Positions 24,158-31,904 of a stretch of 34,968 nt of DNA are shown one piece after another; position 1 is the first letter of the stretch; each line of letters begins with the position of its first letter. The DNA is from Sporosarcina sp. E16_8. GTDB lineage: Bacteria; Bacillota; Bacilli; Bacillales_A; Planococcaceae. The translations under genes and the position numbers were made by a program. A model generated the notes under the pieces. That model did not search any database, was not told where the DNA came from, and was given only the letters and a program-made list of their open reading frames with translations. Where the stretch lies: contig NZ_JADPRZ010000038.1 of assembly GCF_017347095.1 (NCBI RefSeq), forward strand, positions 1-34,968, written 5' to 3'.

Positions 24158-25201
24158 TTACTTACCAATCATCCGAACAAGATTTAACAACGGCCGATAG
24201 TTTGTGCCGGCAAGACCAATTACTTCAACGAACAGTTCAATCGCAATAAGCATGACTACTATGAGCAGAATTGCTCCCCATACTGTTGCTTGCGAGAACA
24301 ATACAGCTGCAACTCCAAATAGAATTGCCAGCCCATAAATGATCAAGACTGTCTGCCTATGTGAAAATCCGCTACGAAGTAAGCAATGGTGCAAATGTGA
24401 TTTATCCGGTGCCATAATAGGCTGTTTCGTGCGTATACGTCGAACAATTGCGAAGAACGTATCAGAAATTGGAATACCCAATATGATAACTGGGATAATC
24501 AGTGAAACGACAGCAACGTTCTTGAATCCTAATAACGCAAGGACCGAAATCATAAAGCCCAGGAACAAGGATCCGGTGTCTCCCATAAAGATTTTTGCCG
24601 GATGAAAATTGTAAAACAGGAAGCCAAGTGAGCTCGCCGCAAGAATCGAGGCTGTTGCAACTACGAATACATTTCCCATTATCATTGCCATAACAGCAAT
24701 TGTGATAAGTGCAATCGTCGAAACACCTGCTGCAAGTCCATCCAATCCATCTATAAGATTGATAGCATTTGTAATTCCGATGATCCAAATAATTGTAATT
24801 GGAATACTTAAGTAACCAAAATCAAATTCCCCAATAAACGGTAAATTAATAACTTCAATTTGTAAACCGCCCCATACGACGACGACGAGAGCCGCAGCCA
24901 ATTGACCAGCAAGTTTTGCTTTCGCGGTAATTTCAAGCATATCATCGAGAAAACCCATAACGATGATGATAATAGCGCCGACAAGTATGCCAGCGGCGTG
25001 TTCATTGGTCGGTAATAATACCGCATAACCGATTAGAAAAGCACCAAATATTGCAAGACCGCCGATTCGCGGCATAACAGACGCATGCACTTTCCGGTAA
25101 TTCGGTCGATCGACCGCTCCTATCCGAAATGCCAATTTAATGACGAGTGGAGTAAGTAAGATGGAAGCTAGAAGTGCAGCAGCCATTGCAAGGAATAACA
25201 T
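24158..25201 (-). CDS. tagO: Undecaprenyl-phosphate GlcNAc-1-phosphate transferase TagO
   Basis: First step of wall teichoic acid (and often secondary wall polymer) synthesis: transfers GlcNAc-1-P from UDP-GlcNAc to undecaprenyl phosphate in the membrane. 347 residues with about eleven hydrophobic segments and the WecA/MraY motifs: the DD pair in MGFLDDMLE, NAINLIDGLDGLAAG, FMGDTGSLFLGF, and the HLHH loop after RTKQPIMAPDKS. GGGAGGAAGGAC before ATG. Divergent from secA2. Confidence 0.95.
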   Translation of the reverse strand: MLFLAMAAALLASILLTPLVIKLAFRIGAVDRPNYRKVHASVMPRIGGLAIFGAFLIGYAVLLPTNEHAAGILVGAIIIIVMGFLDDMLEITAKAKLAGQLAAALVVVVWGGLQIEVINLPFIGEFDFGYLSIPITIIWIIGITNAINLIDGLDGLAAGVSTIALITIAVMAMIMGNVFVVATASILAASSLGFLFYNFHPAKIFMGDTGSLFLGFMISVLALLGFKNVAVVSLIIPVIILGIPISDTFFAIVRRIRTKQPIMAPDKSHLHHCLLRSGFSHRQTVLIIYGLAILFGVAAVLFSQATVWGAILLIVVMLIAIELFVEVIGLAGTNYRPLLNLVRMIGK

Positions 25202-25265
25202 GTCCTTCCTCCCTATAGTAAATCGCTAATTTATCATACCAACAGTATCATAGCATATTTATTCA

Positions 25266-25281
25266 AGTAAAGCACTTTACT
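25266..25281. promoter_or_regulatory. Palindrome between tagO and secA2
   Basis: AGTAAAGCACTTTACT is a perfect inverted repeat with 7-base arms, 65 bases upstream of tagO and in the divergent interval with secA2. It may be an operator; no regulator is known. Confidence 0.35.
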
Positions 25282-25374
25282 AGAAAACTCTTTTCTAATT
25301 ATTGTTATTCCCTTGTTACTTTGGAGTTTATAAATTACCGTGCTTTAATAACCTTTAACAGATGTTGTTCCAAG

Positions 25375-25463
25375 TCCGGATTCAAGCGCCTAGTGGCTCG
25401 GATGCCCACAGGAAGTAGCTCACTTTGTCTGCAGTCATTTGCAGCAGGCACTTACGCTTTTGT
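25375..25463 (-). repeat. Dispersed structured repeat, family 1, degenerate copy
   Basis: Read on the minus strand it begins CAAAAGCGTAAGTGCCTGCT and ends CTAGGCGCTTGAATCC, matching both ends of the copy at 11395. The interior CTCGGATGCCCACAGGAAG also corresponds to the inner arm of that copy. It is shortened to about 90 bases. The 100 bases from here to secA2 are pyrimidine-rich without a gene. Confidence 0.55.
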
Positions 25464-25619
25464 TGTATATTTATCTTGCCCTTCTCTTCCTCTAGCTATT
25501 CCACGCCTTCCCCTTCTCTATATATGTAGATTTCTAGTTCAAGGTAGTCATTTTCCATTCTTTTTGGTAAAATGGGGACGGGTCCTTTAAAGGGATCGGA
25601 AAAAAGGAGCGTTCATCCA

Positions 25620-27983
25620 ATGCTATCACTATTCAGACGTTCAAATCAGACGAACGAGAGACAACTTCGAAAATACCGAAAGATTGTCCAACAAATAAAT
25701 AAATTAGAAGCTACATACGAACCAATGTCAGACGAACAACTAACAAGTATGACTGATATATTTAAGGAGAGAATCCAATCTGGAGAAAAGATCCAATCTA
25801 TTATTCCAGATGCTTTTGCTGTAGTTCGTGAAGCATCCAAGCGAATCCTTAGCATGCGGCATTTCGATGTTCAGCTTATTGGTGGCCTTGTATTGACAGA
25901 AGGAAACATTGCTGAAATGCCGACAGGCGAAGGTAAAACACTAGTCGCTTCCCTGCCATCGTATGTACGCGCACTTGAAGGTAAAGGTGTCCACGTTATT
26001 ACCGTGAATGACTATCTTGCGAAGCGAGACTATGAACAAATTGGTCAAATTCATCGTTTTCTTGGCCTTACAGTCGGTTTGAATGTACCGATGATGCAAG
26101 GTCCCGCAAAACAAGCTGCTTACAATGCGGATATTACGTACGGAGTGGGAACGGAATTCGGTTTCGACTATTTACGTGATAATATGGCGCATCAATTGTC
26201 GCAAAAAGTTCAACGTCCCTACCATTTCGCAATCATCGACGAAGTTGACAGTATTCTTGTTGATGAAGCAAAAACACCATTAATCGTTGCTGGTAAAATG
26301 CAAGCGGATGCAGATCTTCATCACATTGCCGCCCGTCTTGCAAAACGTTTCAAAAAAGGGGTCGATTTCGACTTCGATGATGAAACAAAAGCAACTTCCC
26401 TTACCGATACTGGAATCGAGAAAGTAGAAAAAGCATTTGGCATCGACAATTTATATGAATTGGAGCACCAAACGCTCTATCATTATATGATTCAATCATT
26501 ACGTGCACATGTCATCTTTGAACGTGATGTTGACTACATCGTAAAAGAAGAGAAAATTGAACTCGTCGATATGTTCACGGGTCGAATTATGGAAGGACGC
26601 ACACTTTCAGACGGCTTACACCAGGCGATTGAAGCAAAAGAAGGACTGCCAATCACTGAGGAAAATAAAGCGCAAGCACAAATTACAATCCAAAACTACT
26701 TCCGAATGTATAAAGAACTGTGCGGAATGACGGGTACGGCTAAAACACAGGAGAAAGAATTCCGCGAAGTGTACGGTATGGAAGTTATCCAAATTCCAAC
26801 AAATCGTCCGCGTGCACGTATCGATTCACCTGACCAAGTATACAAAACGATTGACCAGAAATATAAGGCGATGGCGAAAGAAGTCGCTAAGCGTCATAAA
26901 AAAGGACAACCCGTCCTTGTCGGCACAACATCCATTTTACAATCTGAAAAAGTAGTGGCGTATTTAGATGAATACAAACTTACTTATAACTTATTGAACG
27001 CTAAAAGTGTCGAACAGGAAGTAGATTTGATTTCTCTTGCAGGACAACTCGGTCAAATTACAGTCGCGACAAACATGGCTGGACGCGGAACTGATATCGT
27101 GCTAGGTGAAAAGGTTGAAGAAATTGGCGGACTTTTTGTACTTGGTACAGAAAAGCACGAAAGCCGTCGTATTGACAACCAGCTACGAGGACGCTCTGGA
27201 AGACAAGGTGACCATGGTGAGAGCCACTTCTTCCTATCTCTCGAAGATGATATGTTCAAGCGATTTGCTAAAGAAGAGCTTGAGAAGTTCCTCAAAAAAG
27301 TAACGACGAATGAAGACGGTCTTGTGCAAAATCCCGATGTGGATGAACTGACAGAACGGACACAGCGTATCGTAGAAGGCGCCCACTATGCGATGCGTGA
27401 ATACAACTTGAAACTCGACGACGTCATCAACGACCAACGTGAAGTCATCTATACGCTTCGCAATAACGTCCTGGACCGCGAAGGTATCCTTGAACAATTA
27501 AAAACGATGCTTTCCGAGACAGTAGAATTTGTCATTTTCGATAGTTGCCCGGATGAAGAACCTTCAAACAATTGGGATTTCGAACGCATTGAACGCACAA
27601 TGAACAGCCTGTTATTGGAACCTGTCGTAATTCCACAGACGCTTGAAAAGACAGCTGATATCGTCAAACTATATGATGCTCCACTTACTGACCTGCTCAG
27701 CTTCATCGATTCATTCGCAGACGATGAACAGATCAATGAGATGATCCCACAAGTCATGCTGTCCCATATTGACACGATGTGGGTCAAGCACTTGGAAGTT
27801 ATGACACGCTTAAAAGAAGGTATCGGACTCCGTTCATATGGACAAGAGGATCCTATGCGGATCTATCAGCGTGAAGGACTCGAGTTGTTCGGGCGTCATT
27901 ATCAAAAACTGCGCCGCAACATCGCATCTGAAGTTATTAACTTTATGAAACTTATTACACAACAACAGGAGGTACAACAATGA
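25620..27983 (+). CDS. secA2: Accessory Sec ATPase SecA2 (S-layer export type)
   Basis: Second SecA ATPase that drives export of a small set of envelope proteins; in Bacillus anthracis SecA2 exports the S-layer proteins Sap and EA1. 787 residues: Walker A MPTGEGKT (100-107), preprotein cross-linking region, DEVD box (207-210), second ATPase domain with GTTSILQSE, TNMAGRGTDI and QLRGRSGRQGD, then the helical scaffold. The C-terminal zinc-binding Cys tail of housekeeping SecA is absent, as usual for SecA2. Closely similar in recall to B. cereus-group SecA2. The start at 25620 (MLSLFRRSN) has AAGGAG ten bases upstream. It overlaps slaP by four bases. Confidence 0.9.
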   Translation: MLSLFRRSNQTNERQLRKYRKIVQQINKLEATYEPMSDEQLTSMTDIFKERIQSGEKIQSIIPDAFAVVREASKRILSMRHFDVQLIGGLVLTEGNIAEMPTGEGKTLVASLPSYVRALEGKGVHVITVNDYLAKRDYEQIGQIHRFLGLTVGLNVPMMQGPAKQAAYNADITYGVGTEFGFDYLRDNMAHQLSQKVQRPYHFAIIDEVDSILVDEAKTPLIVAGKMQADADLHHIAARLAKRFKKGVDFDFDDETKATSLTDTGIEKVEKAFGIDNLYELEHQTLYHYMIQSLRAHVIFERDVDYIVKEEKIELVDMFTGRIMEGRTLSDGLHQAIEAKEGLPITEENKAQAQITIQNYFRMYKELCGMTGTAKTQEKEFREVYGMEVIQIPTNRPRARIDSPDQVYKTIDQKYKAMAKEVAKRHKKGQPVLVGTTSILQSEKVVAYLDEYKLTYNLLNAKSVEQEVDLISLAGQLGQITVATNMAGRGTDIVLGEKVEEIGGLFVLGTEKHESRRIDNQLRGRSGRQGDHGESHFFLSLEDDMFKRFAKEELEKFLKKVTTNEDGLVQNPDVDELTERTQRIVEGAHYAMREYNLKLDDVINDQREVIYTLRNNVLDREGILEQLKTMLSETVEFVIFDSCPDEEPSNNWDFERIERTMNSLLLEPVVIPQTLEKTADIVKLYDAPLTDLLSFIDSFADDEQINEMIPQVMLSHIDTMWVKHLEVMTRLKEGIGLRSYGQEDPMRIYQREGLELFGRHYQKLRRNIASEVINFMKLITQQQEVQQ

Positions 27984-28882
27984 AACTATTCTCATTTTTC
28001 AAGAAAACCGAAAAGACAGGCTCGGATAGCACAATCGGTTCCGAAGAAATTATTGACGGTGTAAACGCATCGACAAATACGGATGAGGTCGAAACTACGC
28101 TCTCTCTTCACCCTGAATGGAATGTTCCTCAGGAGCAGGAGTACGTTTTCCGCTTCCTTTCGAATGAGCTAGAACCACTTAAACCAAACCAAATCTCCCT
28201 TTCAGGCATCGACATCGACATCGAACCTGCTAATGGTAGCTGGCTCGTTAAAGCATTCTTCCGTTCTTCCCTAGACCAACAGATTTCAGTTGGATCAGTC
28301 GAACTGATGCTGCTTGATGAAGAAGGTAAAACACTTGCTTCCGACGAATTCGATTTAAAAGAGCTCGGCGATATTCCGGCACGTAGCGCAAGACCTTGGG
28401 TATTCGTCTTCACAAAAGAAAATATCTTTGCAGAACAGCCACCTACCGAAAACTGGAAACTGGCATTTAACGTCCAATCGATGGTGCCACACAAACTAGA
28501 ATTAGAGCAAACATGGGAAGACGGTTTAACGGAAGAGCAAAAAGATGGACTGACAAAGGTTGTCGAAGGTCTTCCGAAATTGAAACCACGTGAAGTAAAC
28601 ATTAGTGGATTCCAAGTAAAAAAACAGGATGACGGCGGTATCGCAGCATCTGTATTTATCCGTAATGGTCACTCGAAACAAATCAACATTGAGAAGCTTC
28701 CACTAGAACTGATTGATGCATCCGGCGATCTAGTTGCTAGCGGTTCATTCGCCCTTGATCCTCTTTCCGTGAAAGCAAACACATCAAAACCGTGGACGTT
28801 CATCTATCCAAAAGAAATGATTCAAAAAGATGAGCCAGACTTATCTCGCTGGACAGTTCGTGTACCACAACAAAACGCATAA
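27980..28882 (+). CDS. slaP: Accessory Sec S-layer assembly protein SlaP
   Basis: Cytoplasmic partner of SecA2 needed for S-layer protein export in B. anthracis. 300 residues with no signal peptide and a clear internal duplication: the first unit (about 40-150) contains LEPLKPNQISLSGIDIDI and ARPWVFVFTKENI, the second (about 170-290) LPKLKPREVNISGFQV and SKPWTFIYPKEMI. This two-repeat layout is the hallmark of the SlaP family. Its ATG overlaps the secA2 stop (ATGA), so the two are translationally coupled. The S-layer protein they export and csaB are not in the window. Confidence 0.88.
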   Translation: MKLFSFFKKTEKTGSDSTIGSEEIIDGVNASTNTDEVETTLSLHPEWNVPQEQEYVFRFLSNELEPLKPNQISLSGIDIDIEPANGSWLVKAFFRSSLDQQISVGSVELMLLDEEGKTLASDEFDLKELGDIPARSARPWVFVFTKENIFAEQPPTENWKLAFNVQSMVPHKLELEQTWEDGLTEEQKDGLTKVVEGLPKLKPREVNISGFQVKKQDDGGIAASVFIRNGHSKQINIEKLPLELIDASGDLVASGSFALDPLSVKANTSKPWTFIYPKEMIQKDEPDLSRWTVRVPQQNA

Positions 28883-28885
28883 CAA

Positions 28886-29005
28886 CAAAAGCGGAAGCGC
28901 CTGTTCAGCCCCGACAAGCGCTGAAAGGCTTGAAGATAAAGGCGGTCTTTGCCTATATCAGCAAGACTGAAGCGACTCGAGGGGCTAGGCGCTGGAGTCT
29001 AGACG
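28886..29005 (+). repeat. Dispersed structured repeat, family 1, copy 2
   Basis: Begins CAAAAGCGGAAGCGCCTGTT and ends GGGGCTAGGCGCTGGAGTC. The ends pair as AGCGCCT/AGGCGCT and AGCCCC/GGGGCT; the second helix has the opposite base pairs from the copy at 11395. Confidence 0.8.
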
Positions 29006-29008
29006 AAA

Positions 29009-29091
29009 CAAAAGCGGAAGCGCCTGTTCAGCCCCGACAAGCAGGAGGGATGCAGTTCAATCCCTCCCGGAAGGCTTGAAGATAAAGGCGG
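29009..29091 (+). repeat. Dispersed structured repeat, family 1, left-half copy
   Basis: Repeats the first 35 bases of the preceding copy and the phrase GGCTTGAAGATAAAGGCGG. In between it has a small hairpin (GGAGGGAT/ATCCCTCC, 29043-29068) that the previous copy lacks. The right half is missing and a terminator stem follows directly. Confidence 0.75.
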
Positions 29092-29138
29092 CACATTCAA
29101 ATCAGTTACATTCTGATTCTGATGTGCCGCCCTTTTTA
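29088..29138 (+). terminator. Terminator of secA2-slaP
   Basis: GGCGGCACAT pairs with ATGTGCCGCC, with an inner AATCAG/CTGATT stem, followed by TTTTT. The two dispersed repeats lie between slaP and this terminator and would be part of its mRNA. Confidence 0.8.
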
Positions 29139-29150
29139 TTGCTATTTATG

Positions 29151-29358
29151 TTGAACAAATGAAGGCCTATATATATATATCGGACCACGACTGTTGATTA
29201 ACCATTTATTCGCATAAAATACCGGTGGGAAGGGCTTGATAACCTCCATTTTCACTGGACTATTTTCGGCCCGCTTTCGGCTAACTACTCATGACAGATT
29301 TACTGAGAGATCCTAGTTTGGCTAGAAGTGACTCCGTCACTTCTAGCCAAACTTTTTT
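29151..29358 (+). ncRNA. Candidate small RNA with promoter and strong terminator
   Basis: TTGAAC (29151-29156), 17 bases, TATATA (29174-29179) would start a transcript near 29187. It would end at a perfect 18-bp stem (29315-29352, arms AGTTTGGCTAGAAGTGAC) followed by TTTTTT. No credible coding frame lies inside; the only small frame starts with a TTG near 29238 (26 codons). The part from 29231 to 29312 is related to the repeat at 5000-5100. Whether it is transcribed is unknown. Confidence 0.35.
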
Positions 29359-29454
29359 CAGTAATCCTGTTGTGAATAGTTGCCTATCGCGTTCCTACAC
29401 TATTCAAGTGAAAAATGCAGTTGTTTTGGAAGAAAAAATAGATGACATTCTATA

Positions 29455-29650
29455 GAGAGTGTCAGTGCCCGAAGATGCAATTTCGGGCACTCTAGCACAT
29501 TGTACAATGCGTTCCTTGCTTACTTTTAGTAAAGATTATGCATCTAATTCATGTGATGTCTTATAGAAAGTGATATTTCTTTACTAAAAAAAGAAAAAAC
29601 CATATAGAAAGCATCAGCCGCCAAAATTGCATCTTTGGCGGCTTTTCTCC
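29455..29650. other. Structured gene-free segment with three hairpins
   Basis: Hairpin 1 (29464-29491) has stem AGTGCCCGAA and loop GATGCAAT. Hairpin 3 (29615-29642) has stem AGCCGCCAAA and loop ATTGCATC, the exact reverse complement of the first loop. Between them TTTTAGTAAAGA (29524-29535) pairs with TCTTTACTAAAA (29578-29589). The phrase TATAGA(A/G)AG occurs three times (near 29451, 29561 and 29602). No gene is seen. Confidence 0.6.
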
Positions 29651-29727
29651 AGGTAAGAAGCCAGCTATTCTTTCGTCCCAAAAAGCTTCATCACTTTGTG
29701 TACGTATACTTTTGGAGCGCGACGGAT

Positions 29728-29938
29728 GAAGGACCACCATACGATTAACGAAGAAAATGTGTAGGGATGCGACAAAGTCGCATCCCTACACATCCAAACA
29801 TCTCGGTAATCGTAATAGAAGTCCATTCAATCCAAAGCTATCCAAAAGCGCAACTATACAAGTAGCGGGCAGGGTGTGACCAAGTTAGTTACTGGTTACT
29901 TTTGGTTAATCAACAGACGTGATATCGGACATATATAT
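29728..29938 (+). repeat. Dispersed intergenic repeat, family 2, copy B
   Basis: Contains CCACCATACGATTAACGAAG and a perfect hairpin (29758-29792, arms TGTGTAGGGATGCGAC, loop AAA), and ends TGGTTAATCAACAGACG followed by ATATCGGACATATATA. The last part is inverted at 29167-29206 (TATATCGGACCACGACTGTTGATTAACCA). Copy A is at 5000-5310. Confidence 0.65.
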
Positions 29939-29940
29939 TA

Positions 29941-29994
29941 AAAAAACGACAGCGCCAAGTGCCCTATTTAGGACGCTCAGTGCTGTCGTTTTTT
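29941..29994 (-). terminator. Terminator of the NlpC/P60 gene
   Basis: AAACGACAGC pairs with GCTGTCGTTT around a branched loop, with A and T runs on both sides. Confidence 0.75.
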
Positions 29995-29997
29995 GTA

Positions 29998-30489
29998 TTA
30001 ATTGGCTGAAGCAACTGCATTCACACCTGAAATGCGTTTTGCACCAACGTAGCGTTCACCCCAATAATAAGGGTCATTCAACTTATCAACGCGTACACCT
30101 CTTGATGTCGATGCGTGTGCAAATTTACCATCACCTATGTATATGCCAACATGCGAAACTCGGTTGCCTGATGTATTGAAGAATACGAGGTCACCCGTTT
30201 CTAAGTTCGTTTTACTCACAGAAGTTCCTGATGCATGCATACTAGCCGCTGTACGCGATACTTTGACGTCATGCTGCTTTAATACATATGATACGTACCC
30301 CGAACAGTCAAACCCACTTGTTGTGCTACCACCATAGCTGTACTTGACACCAATTAGGCTTGTTGCAGTTTTTGAAATTCCAGCCGGTTTAGACGAAGCT
30401 TCGACTTGTCCAGCGAAAGGTGCGACGAGCAATAGAAATGACATAGCTATAATTGTAATGGATTTTTTGATTGTAAATGTAAGTTTCAT
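29998..30489 (-). CDS. Secreted NlpC/P60 peptidoglycan endopeptidase
   Basis: Cleaves peptide stems of peptidoglycan, typically the D-Glu to meso-diaminopimelate bond, outside the cell. 163 residues: signal peptide (cleavage probably near VEA-SSK, residue 31), then the NlpC/P60 domain with catalytic Cys62 in GFDCSGY, His113 in VSHVGIYIG and His125 in KFAHAS. There are no LysM or SH3 wall-binding domains, so it is a minimal enzyme. Start at ATG 30489 because GGGGGAAC lies just upstream; a TTG four codons earlier would overlap that site. Confidence 0.9.
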   Translation of the reverse strand: MKLTFTIKKSITIIAMSFLLLVAPFAGQVEASSKPAGISKTATSLIGVKYSYGGSTTSGFDCSGYVSYVLKQHDVKVSRTAASMHASGTSVSKTNLETGDLVFFNTSGNRVSHVGIYIGDGKFAHASTSRGVRVDKLNDPYYWGERYVGAKRISGVNAVASAN

Positions 30490-30640
30490 ATGTTCCCCCA
30501 AAGGTTTAATTTGTCTGAAATAATGATCTGTTACAAGAATAACACGCTTTATGCGCCCCCTACATTACAGTTGTGTAACAAGTCTATTACACTACCTGTA
30601 TTAAAGTAGGTTCCTGAAACATTATTTTCTTTTCATAAGG

Positions 30641-30665
30641 GTTTATAGTTTTTTAGAACGGGAAT
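30641..30665 (+). promoter_or_regulatory. Sigma-B-like promoter
   Basis: GTTTAT (30641-30646), 13 bases, GGGAAT (30660-30665), against the Bacillus sigma-B consensus GTTTAA and GGGTAT: one mismatch in each element. It lies 40 bases upstream of the small hydrophilic gene. Confidence 0.5.
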
Positions 30666-30704
30666 TTAGTTAAGTAGCATCTAATTTGATGGGAGGCGTT
30701 TGAA

Positions 30705-31061
30705 GTGAAACATGAAGATGACATTTCAGATAATACGAAAGAGTCTTTTCTTGATGCACAAGAAAAAGCCCATGGCTGGCTAGGTAACGAAAAAACAGAT
30801 AAGAAATTTCCCGCTAGAAATTATACTCGTAATCCATCTCTCGATCACGCAGCAGGTGATTATGAACCTATTCAAGAAAACAGCCGGTTTCACCTATCAG
30901 AAGACCAAGAACGGACTGCCGGGAAATCCAGCAAAGAAAGTAGATTCACGCAAAATAAATTCAATGACAATCAACGAGCACTACCCGACGAGCAACATCC
31001 TGCTGATAAAACTGACGAGAATCAGTCTATTTCGAGTGTATCAGATCAAAATCAACACTAA
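30705..31061 (+). CDS. Small hydrophilic, probably disordered protein
   Basis: I do not recognise the family. 118 residues, rich in Asp, Glu, Asn, Gln, Lys and Ser, without cysteine, hydrophobic core or membrane segment; predicted to be largely unfolded. It has a near-perfect ribosome site (GGGAGGCG) seven bases before a GTG start, and ends at a strong terminator, so it is a real gene. The composition and the sigma-B-like promoter suggest a stress-induced protective protein, which is inference only. Confidence 0.65.
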   Translation: MKHEDDISDNTKESFLDAQEKAHGWLGNEKTDKKFPARNYTRNPSLDHAAGDYEPIQENSRFHLSEDQERTAGKSSKESRFTQNKFNDNQRALPDEQHPADKTDENQSISSVSDQNQH

Positions 31062-31083
31062 CTTTCTTCTTTTTATATACCTA

Positions 31084-31121
31084 AAAAGGTGGGTGCCTAC
31101 AATTGTAGGCACCCACCTTTT
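31084..31121. terminator. Bidirectional terminator
   Basis: A perfect 38-base palindrome (arms AAAAGGTGGGTGCCTACAA) between convergent genes, ending the hydrophilic gene on one side and nagB on the other. Confidence 0.9.
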
Positions 31122-31133
31122 AGGTTAGCTTCA

Positions 31134-31835
31134 TTAAATATCTAAATCTGTAATAACAATTACATCGTCGTGGTCCAATAATTTCGTGATCGGCCATTCA
31201 ACTGTTACGTTCCCTTCAAGCAACTTCGTGATAGCTGCACGTTTCTTTTCACCGAATGCAAGTAAAACCAGCTTTTTCGCACCTAGTATCGACTTGATCC
31301 CCATCGACAAAGCTGATCCAGGAACTTTTTCATCATTTTGGAAGTACTGGCTATTCACACCCAACGTAGATTCCGTCAATTGCGCTACATGCGTAACCGA
31401 ATCGAAAGGAAGTCCAGGTTCGTTGAAAGCGATATGGCCATTCTCCCCTACTCCAAGTAGCTGGATATCCAGCGGGTACTCTTCTAAGAGATCTTCATAA
31501 GCGGCACATTCTTCAGCCAAATCTTCCGCCATTCCATCGGGAATATTTGTTTTTCTAAATTCTTTTTTATCAAAGAGATGCTCATTCATAAAATAGGCGT
31601 AGCTGTTCGGACTTGATTCTGGTATTCCGATATACTCATCTAAATTAAAGGTGACAACATTCGAGAAATCAAGATTCGATACAGTCCATTTATTATAAAC
31701 AGGAACCATCGTACTTCCAGTCGCCAAGCCGAGTACATGTAGACGGCCACTTTCAAGTTCATTTTTAATGATTTCGTAAACTTGTTCTGCGCCTTGTTCC
31801 GGGCTTTCAACTTTTATAATTTTCGGGTTTTTCAT
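31134..31835 (-). CDS. nagB: Glucosamine-6-phosphate deaminase NagB
   Basis: Converts glucosamine-6-phosphate to fructose-6-phosphate and ammonia, the last step in use of amino sugars. 233 residues with LGLATGST (phosphate loop), FNLDEYIGI (catalytic Asp) and GVGENGHIAFNEPG (catalytic His and Glu). The frame is open 23 codons further upstream, but that part overlaps the promoter elements, so translation must begin at ATG 31835 or the nearby TTG. No nagA or sugar transporter is adjacent. Confidence 0.93.
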   Translation of the reverse strand: MKNPKIIKVESPEQGAEQVYEIIKNELESGRLHVLGLATGSTMVPVYNKWTVSNLDFSNVVTFNLDEYIGIPESSPNSYAYFMNEHLFDKKEFRKTNIPDGMAEDLAEECAAYEDLLEEYPLDIQLLGVGENGHIAFNEPGLPFDSVTHVAQLTESTLGVNSQYFQNDEKVPGSALSMGIKSILGAKKLVLLAFGEKKRAAITKLLEGNVTVEWPITKLLDHDDVIVITDLDI

Positions 31836-31875
31836 ATAGATCAACCAACTTCCGTTAAGTTTTTGCTCACGCTTA

Positions 31876-31904
31876 ATTGTAATTTCCCTAAACAGTCTGG
31901 TCAA
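31876..31904 (-). promoter_or_regulatory. Promoter of nagB
   Basis: On the minus strand TTGACC (31899-31904), 17 bases, TACAAT (31876-31881). It fixes the transcript start near 31868. The 230 bases from here to the oxidase genes hold no other gene. Confidence 0.75.

Noticed and set aside
25321..25590. 89-codon forward frame upstream of secA2
   Set aside because: It crosses the degenerate dispersed repeat, has no ribosome site and a random-looking composition.
31836..31904. Longer N-terminus of NagB from a TTG at 31904
   Set aside because: Those codons coincide with the -35 and -10 elements of a consensus promoter, so they would lie before the transcript start.
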